NCBI GenBank assembly: GCA_018662365.1
Contig: JABJGH010000022.1
Span: 62,001 to 126,000, forward strand
DNA: 64,000 bases
Origin: Chloroflexota bacterium
GTDB taxonomy: Bacteria; Chloroflexota; Anaerolineae; Anaerolineales; UBA11579
Reading direction: 5' to 3'
The notes beneath the pieces were generated by a model that saw nothing but the letters and a program-made list of their open reading frames with translations, was not told where the DNA came from and did not search any database. Of the stretch, positions 25,799-32,925 are shown piece after piece. How positions within the stretch are numbered: position 1 is the stretch's first letter; each line of letters starts with the position of its first letter. The position numbers and the translations under genes are program-made.

Positions 25799-27961
25799 AT
25801 GGAATCACCTCAAACCGATAAGATCAATGAAGCTGTTAGATTGATAAAGGGACACAATTTAGATTCTGCGCGAAAAGTATTAACCGAAATCCTTAATTCA
25901 AATGCTAATAGTGATAAAGCGTGGTATTTGCTCAGTTTCACTTTACCATCTAAAGAAAGACAAATTTATGCTTTAAATCAGTCCATTAAAATTAATCCAT
26001 CAAACAAAAAAGCAATTGGCCTGTTATCTGAGCTTGAGGGGAAAAAATCAAACAGGGAGATAGATAAAAAACCTATTAAACCAATTAAAAAGAACGAAGA
26101 ATCGCAAAAAACAATAAAATCTGTAATCAGTAAGCCTACCCAAAATGTTGATAATGAGAATCTAAATAAAGAAATCAATCAGTTAAGAGATATTTCCAAA
26201 TACGATGAGTCTTTCCAAAATGAGGTGGAGATATCCTCGTCTTTAGGGGCTACTGAATCAGAAAGTTTAGAACAAAATAGCGGAGATTTATTAAGTGCTC
26301 GGTTGCCTATAGAAAATGGAGAAATTGATAAAAAAGAAGAAAACCAGAAAATAGTATACGATGGGGATGATGGTATATCAGAAATTCGAAACGAAGCCAT
26401 TCATTTTTCTGATGATAGAGAAACAGATATAGATATTAAAAAGTCAAAACGAAGAGTAAGAAAGTTAAATAAAAAATTACCAATAAACAAATTGAGGTCT
26501 AACAGACGCTTGGTATTGATAATTTTGATACTCATTTTTGGCAGTGGAGCCTATTATTTATACTCAAATGGATTGTTAAATACCGATACGGGGGATCAGA
26601 TAATTGCTTTGGCAACTGATTTGTTTTTGCCAACTGAAACTCCAACGATTACCAAGACTTCAATTCCCTCAACAAAAACTATAGTTCCATCAATTACTCC
26701 AACCAAAACCACCGTGCCAATCTCTATGCCAGCGAATACTCCTATTCCAATTGCAACTATGACTGCAGAACCCATGTTGCTTGCCGTTCAAGATAAAATA
26801 ATTGAAATTCAAGAGCAAGTAGGAACAATTAGCGGGCTAAATAATCTGAGTGAAGTTAATACTTATTTAGTTTCAAATCAATATATAGAAAATGTCCTAA
26901 ATGGTGAATTTAATTCAGTTGAGTTTATTGAAACTTCCCAAATTGAATCGGACCTTTTAGAATACATTGGAATTAACAGCAACAACTACGATTTATCTGT
27001 TCATATAAAAAATAAATGGGTTGAACCACGCGGTGGGTTATATATTCCGACAACAAAATCCATCTTTTTTTCGGGTTTAAACTTTGAGGCTGTTGAACAG
27101 TACATTTATGTTCAAGAATATTCCCAACATTTGATTGACCATAATTATGGGATTCCTTTTATTGGGGCCTATCCCCATTGTCTTGATTTGGGACAAGATT
27201 GTCAGTCTATGCAAGCTCTAATTAAGGGGGAAGCCATATTAATGGCAAATTTATGGGCAGAAAATTATTTGTCCATTGAGGAACGAGCTTCTCTGGATAA
27301 TTTATTTCCACAAATTTATTTCCTCCCGGCTGGTTTACCTCCGGCATTTTCATCACTAGATCTAGAATTCAATACAATTTATGGGGAAGAATTTGTTTCA
27401 GCCTTATACGAATTCGGGGGTTTTCCAGCAGTTCATCAGGCATACAATGAACCTCCTGTAACCACGGAACAAATAATGCATCCAGAAAAATATTTTGATA
27501 AAGAAAGTCCTCTGGATGTTGAAATAAACTCATATGACGGATTAATTGATGATAATTGGAAAATAACAAAAAAAAGTGAACTTGGTGAGTGGGGGACATA
27601 CTTGCTTTTAGGGCACGGAAATGATCCAAATGGGCAGCTTGGGGAAGCAAAAGCTTTTCTTGCAGCTGCCGGTTGGGGAGGGGATCAGGTTCAATATTTA
27701 AAGAATAAAATTACTGGGGGAGAAATGGCTGCTGTTTATTGGGTCATGGATTCAGTGCAGGATGGGAATGAACTGTTTGATGCGGTTACTGACTATCTTG
27801 AGAAATCTGGCGGAGAATATTCTTTATTAGAAAATGGAATTCAGTGTTGGAAAACGATTAAATATTCCTGTTTATACGGGGATGGAGAAGATGTTGTGTT
27901 AGTATTTTCTTCAAGTCTAGGGGATTCGATATCAATAATAAATGGACAAATTGGCGAATAA
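25799..27961 (+). CDS. TPR-containing membrane protein with degenerate metallopeptidase-like domain
   Basis: A 720-residue protein. An N-terminal TPR-like region (about 5-80) is followed by a long charged linker, one membrane helix (about 240-260), a Thr/Pro-rich linker (PTETPTITKTSIPS ...) and an extracytoplasmic domain (about 320-715). The domain contains YVQEYSQHLID and later LIKGEAILMANL. In related Chloroflexota proteins I expect HEYxHxLQD there, so both His ligands of an HExxH zinc site appear changed to Gln. The first six residues suggest a type II topology with the TPR in the cytoplasm. The function is unknown; a non-catalytic binding role is inferred. Confidence 0.65.
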   Translation: MESPQTDKINEAVRLIKGHNLDSARKVLTEILNSNANSDKAWYLLSFTLPSKERQIYALNQSIKINPSNKKAIGLLSELEGKKSNREIDKKPIKPIKKNEESQKTIKSVISKPTQNVDNENLNKEINQLRDISKYDESFQNEVEISSSLGATESESLEQNSGDLLSARLPIENGEIDKKEENQKIVYDGDDGISEIRNEAIHFSDDRETDIDIKKSKRRVRKLNKKLPINKLRSNRRLVLIILILIFGSGAYYLYSNGLLNTDTGDQIIALATDLFLPTETPTITKTSIPSTKTIVPSITPTKTTVPISMPANTPIPIATMTAEPMLLAVQDKIIEIQEQVGTISGLNNLSEVNTYLVSNQYIENVLNGEFNSVEFIETSQIESDLLEYIGINSNNYDLSVHIKNKWVEPRGGLYIPTTKSIFFSGLNFEAVEQYIYVQEYSQHLIDHNYGIPFIGAYPHCLDLGQDCQSMQALIKGEAILMANLWAENYLSIEERASLDNLFPQIYFLPAGLPPAFSSLDLEFNTIYGEEFVSALYEFGGFPAVHQAYNEPPVTTEQIMHPEKYFDKESPLDVEINSYDGLIDDNWKITKKSELGEWGTYLLLGHGNDPNGQLGEAKAFLAAAGWGGDQVQYLKNKITGGEMAAVYWVMDSVQDGNELFDAVTDYLEKSGGEYSLLENGIQCWKTIKYSCLYGDGEDVVLVFSSSLGDSISIINGQIGE

Positions 27962-27973
27962 AATCACCACAAG

Positions 27974-28002
27974 TTGACAAAAAGCAGTTGCCATAGTAAA
28001 CT
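27974..28002 (+). promoter_or_regulatory. Promoter of the CAT-anticodon tRNA
   Basis: TTGACA (27974-27979) and TAAACT (27997-28002) are separated by 17 nt and end 18 nt before the tRNA. It uses the same -10 as the tRNA-Asp promoter. Confidence 0.8.
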
Positions 28003-28020
28003 TTTGCGGTTTCAAAAAAT

Positions 28021-28093
28021 GGCGAGGTAGCTCAATCGGCAGAGCAGTGGACTCATAAGTCATTGGTTGACGGTTCAAGTCCGTCTCTCGCCA
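28021..28093 (+). tRNA. tRNA-Met (CAT), elongator or tRNA-Ile2
   Basis: A 73-nt cloverleaf. The acceptor GGCGAGG/TCTCGCC has one G-U, the D stem is GCTC/GAGC and the T arm GACGG TTCAAGT CCGTC is perfect. The anticodon loop is CTCATAA with anticodon CAT; discriminator A, no encoded CCA. The anticodon stem GTGGA/GTCAT is weak, with two G-U pairs and an A-G mismatch next to the loop. The sequence does not show whether C34 is lysidine-modified (Ile2) or not (Met). Confidence 0.85.
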
Positions 28094-28102
28094 CTAGATG
28101 GA

Positions 28103-28137
28103 AACGTGATGAATTAAATTTCATCACGTTTTTTTTT
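28103..28137 (+). terminator. Terminator after the CAT tRNA
   Basis: An 11-bp perfect stem (28103-28113 with 28120-28130) with a 6-nt loop is followed by a run of nine T. Confidence 0.92.
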
Positions 28138-28189
28138 ATGCAAAAACATAAGATAAAATATACTTACGAAAAGGAGAAAAAAACCAGGA

Positions 28190-30301
28190 ATGGATAAATC
28201 TATCGAGAAATTTTTTAAACCAAAAGGCATCGTTCTTGTTGGAGCATCAAAAAATCCTAATAAATTAGGATATGGACTTGCCAAGAATTTAGTAGAAAGT
28301 GAATTTCCTGGGGAAGTTTTTTTTGTAAATACTTCAGGTGGAGAATTATTAGGAAAAAAAGTTTACGAGTCAATTCAGGAGTTACCGGGAAAGGTTGATC
28401 TGGCTGTTTTATTGATTTCTTCAGAATTTGCATATGAGACACTAAAGGAATGCAAAGATAAAGGAATATATTCAGTAATAATTTCTTCTGGGGGATTTAA
28501 AGAGGTTGGAAATGATGGGGCTTTATTAGAAAAAAAATGTATTGATTTCGCAAATGAAAATGAAATGGCCCTAATGGGGCCTAACTGCATTGGATTAATT
28601 GATACACATTATCCGATCAATACAACTTTTTTGCAAGAATCTGAATTAGAAAAAGGTAGCATTGGTTTTATTTCTCATTCGGGTGCTATTTGTGCTGCAA
28701 TGTTAAATTGGTCCCAAGGACAAGGATTTGGTTTTTCAAAATTAGTTAGCCTTGGAAATCAGGCGGATGTTAATGAAACCGATGTGTTGGATTTCGTCGG
28801 CAATGATCTGAATAGCAACGTAATTTCTATGTATTTGGAGGGCGTTTCAGATGGCAGACAATTTGTGAGTACCGGAAAAAAAATTACTCCAACTAAGCCC
28901 GTTATTGCCTTAAAGGTTGGTCGTTCTAAAAGCGGGCAAAAGGCAGTGGCTTCACATACCGGAGCACTAGCTGGCGAGGATATTGCTTTTGATGCTGCTT
29001 TCAGAAGAGCCGGAATATTAAGAGCGAAAACAATAGAAGGAATGTTTGAATCTGCGAAAACCTTGGCATATTGTCAGATTCCTACAGGGAAAAAGGTCGC
29101 AATATTAACGAATGCAGGCGGACCAGGAGTTACCGCAACGGACGCTCTTGAATTAAATAAATTAGAAATTAGCAATCTTGATGAAAAAACCAAAGAGAAA
29201 TTAAATAATATTCTGCCCGACTCAGCAAGTGTGGAAAACCCGGTTGATATGCTCGCTTCCGCTTCTCCGGAGGATTACAGTTTAGCATTGTCAGCCATCT
29301 ATGCTGACGAAAATGTTGACATGGTGATGGTGATCTTGCCGCCTCCGCCAATGTTTCCTGCTGAGAATATTGTAGAAGCTATTGCGCCTATAATAAAAGC
29401 AAATTCATTTAAACCTTCTGTCGTAATTCCGATGGGCGATAGTCAAATACAGGAAGCAGTAAAGAAATTGCGAGAATTTAAAATTCCTGAATTTAGATTT
29501 CCAGAAAACGCCGCAAATTCTTTAGGCTCTTTACACAAATATTCAAAAGTTGTTCAAAGACAAAATGCGAATGAAATCGTTAGGAAAGATATCAATCAGG
29601 ACAAGGTAAAAAAGATATTGAGCCGATCGGATATTTCGAAAGACGATTTTATGTCTGAAGAGCTAGCACATAAAATTTTGGAGGCCTACAAGATACCAGT
29701 ATTAAAAATGGAATTAGCAGAAAATCCCAACGATGCCAGGTTGATCGCTGAAAAAATCGGATTTCCAGTAGCATTAAAAATTTCCTCAACGGATATACAG
29801 CACAAATCCGACATTGGTGGAGTATTGTTAAACCTTAAATCAAAGGAAGACGTTGATATAGGTTTTAAAAAATTAGTTAGCAATGCTCAAGAAAAATTTC
29901 CAAAAGCGTCAATTGCTGGTGTTCACATTCAAAAAATGGCAACAAGCGGACAAGAAGTGATAATCGGGGCAATTCAAGATCCACAATTTGGACCTCTAGT
30001 AATGTTTGGTTCTGGGGGTACAGAGGTTGAAGGCTTAGAAGATATAAAATTTTCACTCGCTCCCTTAACCCAGGAAGATATTGATTATATGCTTTTAGAA
30101 ACTTGGGCCGGAAAAAAACTAGATGGATATCGAAATATTCAACCTGCCGATAGAACTTCCTTGGAAGATGCGCTCATAAGACTTGCGCAATTAGTAAGTG
30201 ACTTTCCAGAAATTTCCGAAATAGAAATTAATCCATTAAATGTATTGGAAGGTTCAAATGGGGTTATTGCAGTCGATGTAAGGATCAAAATGTCAGGTTA
30301 A
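28190..30301 (+). CDS. Acetate-CoA ligase (ADP-forming), fused alpha-beta
   Basis: A 703-residue ACD. Order: CoA-binding Rossmann domain (about 8-130, IVLVGASKNPNKLGYG), succinyl-CoA-synthetase-alpha-like domains (about 155-470), then a C-terminal ATP-grasp beta part (about 485-700, ALKISSTDIQHKSDIGGV). The phospho-His is His256 in VASHTGALAGED. It converts an acyl-CoA plus ADP and phosphate into acid, CoA and ATP. With the CODH/ACS operon nearby this is a plausible acetate-forming, ATP-yielding last step in place of Pta-AckA. AAAAGGAG upstream. Substrate range is not readable from sequence. Confidence 0.92.
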   Translation: MDKSIEKFFKPKGIVLVGASKNPNKLGYGLAKNLVESEFPGEVFFVNTSGGELLGKKVYESIQELPGKVDLAVLLISSEFAYETLKECKDKGIYSVIISSGGFKEVGNDGALLEKKCIDFANENEMALMGPNCIGLIDTHYPINTTFLQESELEKGSIGFISHSGAICAAMLNWSQGQGFGFSKLVSLGNQADVNETDVLDFVGNDLNSNVISMYLEGVSDGRQFVSTGKKITPTKPVIALKVGRSKSGQKAVASHTGALAGEDIAFDAAFRRAGILRAKTIEGMFESAKTLAYCQIPTGKKVAILTNAGGPGVTATDALELNKLEISNLDEKTKEKLNNILPDSASVENPVDMLASASPEDYSLALSAIYADENVDMVMVILPPPPMFPAENIVEAIAPIIKANSFKPSVVIPMGDSQIQEAVKKLREFKIPEFRFPENAANSLGSLHKYSKVVQRQNANEIVRKDINQDKVKKILSRSDISKDDFMSEELAHKILEAYKIPVLKMELAENPNDARLIAEKIGFPVALKISSTDIQHKSDIGGVLLNLKSKEDVDIGFKKLVSNAQEKFPKASIAGVHIQKMATSGQEVIIGAIQDPQFGPLVMFGSGGTEVEGLEDIKFSLAPLTQEDIDYMLLETWAGKKLDGYRNIQPADRTSLEDALIRLAQLVSDFPEISEIEINPLNVLEGSNGVIAVDVRIKMSG

Positions 30302-30312
30302 ATCTGATTATC

Positions 30313-30340
30313 TTGACAATATATATTTTCCTCGTATAAT
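30313..30340 (+). promoter_or_regulatory. Promoter of the formate dehydrogenase operon
   Basis: TTGACA (30313-30318) and TATAAT (30335-30340) with a 16-nt spacer. The predicted transcript start is near 30347, leaving a leader of about 235 nt before the first gene. Confidence 0.75.
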
Positions 30341-30346
30341 TAAATT

Positions 30347-30582
30347 GATGAACGTCAGGGTGCCCCCCTCACCTTGGCGTTTATCATTTAAGATGAAATG
30401 GGTGGAATTTTATAGGTTATATGTCCTAAATTTTACATGTCGCATGTCCCCTGACTTTATAAAAAAATAATTGGATAATTTGAGTATGAATTATTTGGCT
30501 TTTTTGCTAATTGATTCTCTTTCATTTGATAAATTCTATAGTAGTATTTTTAATGAAATCGCCTTTCTGCAGGAGTTTGAAG
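30347..30582 (+). promoter_or_regulatory. Structured 5' leader of the formate dehydrogenase operon
   Basis: A 12-bp hairpin (30351-30362 with 30370-30381, loop CCCCCCT, two G-U pairs) opens the leader. Its 5' arm contains GTCAGGG (30354-30360), which is also perfectly complementary to CCCTGAC at 30449-30455. The two pairings exclude each other, as in riboswitches and attenuators. An AT-rich stretch with A7 follows the distal element. No known riboswitch class was recognised. Confidence 0.5.
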
Positions 30583-31032
30583 ATGCAAATTGATCTTGAA
30601 AGTGTATTTAGTGGATACTCGGGAAAAAGGGAAGAGATTATTCCAATTCTTCAGGATGCTCAGGAAAAGCTAAATTACTTACCAAAAGAGGCAATGAGAA
30701 AAATTGCCAAATTTGTGAGGGTTCCAGAAAGCAGTGTTTATGCGATTGCTACTTTTTATGCTCAATTCAGATTCAAACCAATGGGGAAGAATCATGTAAT
30801 GGTATGCCGAGGCACGGCGTGTCACGTGAATGGTGCCACAAGAGTTTTAGAGGAAGTGGAAGAGCAATTAGGGATATCTGAGGGGGAGACAAGGGAAGAT
30901 ATGGAATATTCCCTAGAAACTGTTGCCTGTATCGGAGCCTGCAGTTTAGCTCCTTGTATGATGATCAACAAGGATGTTGAGGCAAAAATAAACAAGAAGA
31001 AAGTTGCCAAAATTTTTTCTCAAGGCAATTAA
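30583..31032 (+). CDS. NuoE-like 2Fe-2S subunit of formate dehydrogenase
   Basis: A 149-residue thioredoxin-fold 2Fe-2S protein of the NuoE/HydC type, counted from ATG 30583, which has AGGAG upstream; an earlier in-frame ATG at 30511 would lie in the structured leader. Cluster ligands are in VCRGTACHVNGA and VACIGACSLAPC. It is followed 2 nt later by a NuoF-like gene and then fdhA. It passes electrons between the FMN subunit and the complex. Confidence 0.92.
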   Translation: MQIDLESVFSGYSGKREEIIPILQDAQEKLNYLPKEAMRKIAKFVRVPESSVYAIATFYAQFRFKPMGKNHVMVCRGTACHVNGATRVLEEVEEQLGISEGETREDMEYSLETVACIGACSLAPCMMINKDVEAKINKKKVAKIFSQGN

Positions 31033-31034
31033 TT

Positions 31035-32921
31035 ATGCAAGTAAAACTAGATGCCTTAATTGAAAAATCAAAAATTGAATGGGCAAATTTATACAGCTCA
31101 AAAAAAACTGTAATATTGGTAGGCACTGCAACATGTGGCAGATCTGCAGGAGCACTTGATACTATTAACGCAATTGAAAACTTCACTAATAGTAATGGTA
31201 TTGAATGTGAAATAATCGAAGTGGGTTGCATCGGGCTTTGCTATGCGGAACCCCTGGTAGTTATCTATTCTGAAGATAAACCCGGAGTCTGTTACGGGGA
31301 AGTGGATGAGAAAAAAGTAAAAACTATTCTAAAAGCCCATCTCATCGATCACAATCCTATGCAAAAGTATTCGTTAGGTACATTTGGTGACGAAAAGGTT
31401 GAAGGATTTCCAGTACTATTTAATGAGCCAGTTTTAAAGTATCAAGTTAGAAGGGCATTGGCAAAATGCGGAATAATTGACCCCACTAAATTGGAACATT
31501 ATTTATCTTTTGGGGGATACGAAGGTCTAAAGAATGCCTTTGAAATCGGTCCAGAGAAAGTAATAGAAACTGTAAAGGATTCTGGATTACGGGGGAGGGG
31601 TGGTGCTGGTTTCCCGACCTGGAGGAAATGGCAATTTTGCCACGACTCTGATAGCGACCAAAAATACTTAATTTGTAACGCCGATGAGGGAGACCCCGGG
31701 GCATTTATGAATCGAGCTTTATTGGAAGGGGATCCCCATGCATTGTTGGAGGGGATGATTATTTCTGGTTATGCATTGGGAGCGAGTACAGGTTATATAT
31801 ATTGTCGAGCTGAATATCCTCTTGCCCTTGAGCGGCTACATCTGTCCATCGAGCAGGCTAAAGACATTGGTTTGCTAGGTTCAAATATTCTTGACAGTGG
31901 ATTTGACTTTAATATAAAAATCAAGGAGGGGGCTGGAGCATTTGTGTGTGGGGAAGAGACAGCATTAATTGCCTCAATCGAAGGATACCGCGGCATGCCA
32001 AGGCCTCGACCGCCATTTCCTGCTGTTAAAGGATTATGGGGGAAACCAACAATTATCAATAACGTTGAATCTCTTGCATGTGTTTCTTTAATATTAAAAA
32101 ATGGTGCTGAGTGGTTTTCAGAAGTGGGAACCGAAAGCAGTACTGGTACGAAGACAATCGCCCTGGTTGGAAAAATTAAAAATACTGGTTTGGTCGAGGT
32201 ACCCCTTGGAACCACTCTAGAAGATCTGGTTTTCAAAGTTGGTGGAGGAATTCCAAATGGAAAGAAATTCAAAGCTGTTCAGACGGGGGGACCTTCGGGC
32301 GGTTGTGTACCCTTGGAATTGTTAAATACTCCGGTGGATTATGATTCCCTGAATTCTGTAGGAACAATCATGGGCTCTGGTGGCGTAGTTGTCATGGATG
32401 AAGATACCTGCATGGTTGACTTTGCAAGATTTTTCCTAGATTTTGCTGAAAAAGAGTCCTGTGGGAAATGTGTTCCTTGCCGACTTGGCACTAAACAAAT
32501 GTTAGATATTCTCGAAGATATTGTGAATGGCAAGGGCAAGATCGAAGATATCAAACTTTTAGAAGATCTTTCAGAAGGGATAATTTCTGGTTCTTTATGT
32601 GGATTGGGGCAAACTGCTCCTAACCCAGTAAAAACTACATTGAAATATTTCCGAGAAGAATATGAAGCCCATATCATTGATAAGAAATGCCCTTCTAAGG
32701 TTTGTAAGGAATTAATTCATTATTGGATAGACCCCGAATTATGTGTAGGGTGTAGGGTTTGCTTAGGCTCATGCCCAGGAGGAGCCATTACTGGAGACGT
32801 GAAAGTTGTCCATGTAATCAATGATAATCTTTGTACAAAATGTGGAATGTGTTATGAGGTATGTCCCCCGAAAATTGATGCGATAGAAATTATCCCAGGT
32901 TCTTCTGTGAGAGTGGTGTAA
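31035..32921 (+). CDS. NuoF-like NAD(P)H-binding FMN subunit of formate dehydrogenase
   Basis: A 628-residue protein of HydB/NuoF type. An N-terminal thioredoxin-like 2Fe-2S domain has Cys34, 65 and 69. The NADH/FMN domain has GLRGRGGAGFPTWRKW and NADEGDPGAF; the SLBB region is next, then a 4Fe-4S cluster (SCGKCVPCRLGT, later LCGLGQ). The C-terminus adds two 4Fe-4S ferredoxin motifs (CVGCRVCLGSCP, CTKCGMCYEVCP). This extra ferredoxin tail is typical of soluble multi-subunit hydrogenases and formate dehydrogenases that can bifurcate between NAD(P) and ferredoxin. Confidence 0.94.
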   Translation: MQVKLDALIEKSKIEWANLYSSKKTVILVGTATCGRSAGALDTINAIENFTNSNGIECEIIEVGCIGLCYAEPLVVIYSEDKPGVCYGEVDEKKVKTILKAHLIDHNPMQKYSLGTFGDEKVEGFPVLFNEPVLKYQVRRALAKCGIIDPTKLEHYLSFGGYEGLKNAFEIGPEKVIETVKDSGLRGRGGAGFPTWRKWQFCHDSDSDQKYLICNADEGDPGAFMNRALLEGDPHALLEGMIISGYALGASTGYIYCRAEYPLALERLHLSIEQAKDIGLLGSNILDSGFDFNIKIKEGAGAFVCGEETALIASIEGYRGMPRPRPPFPAVKGLWGKPTIINNVESLACVSLILKNGAEWFSEVGTESSTGTKTIALVGKIKNTGLVEVPLGTTLEDLVFKVGGGIPNGKKFKAVQTGGPSGGCVPLELLNTPVDYDSLNSVGTIMGSGGVVVMDEDTCMVDFARFFLDFAEKESCGKCVPCRLGTKQMLDILEDIVNGKGKIEDIKLLEDLSEGIISGSLCGLGQTAPNPVKTTLKYFREEYEAHIIDKKCPSKVCKELIHYWIDPELCVGCRVCLGSCPGGAITGDVKVVHVINDNLCTKCGMCYEVCPPKIDAIEIIPGSSVRVV

Positions 32922-32925
32922 AGAT

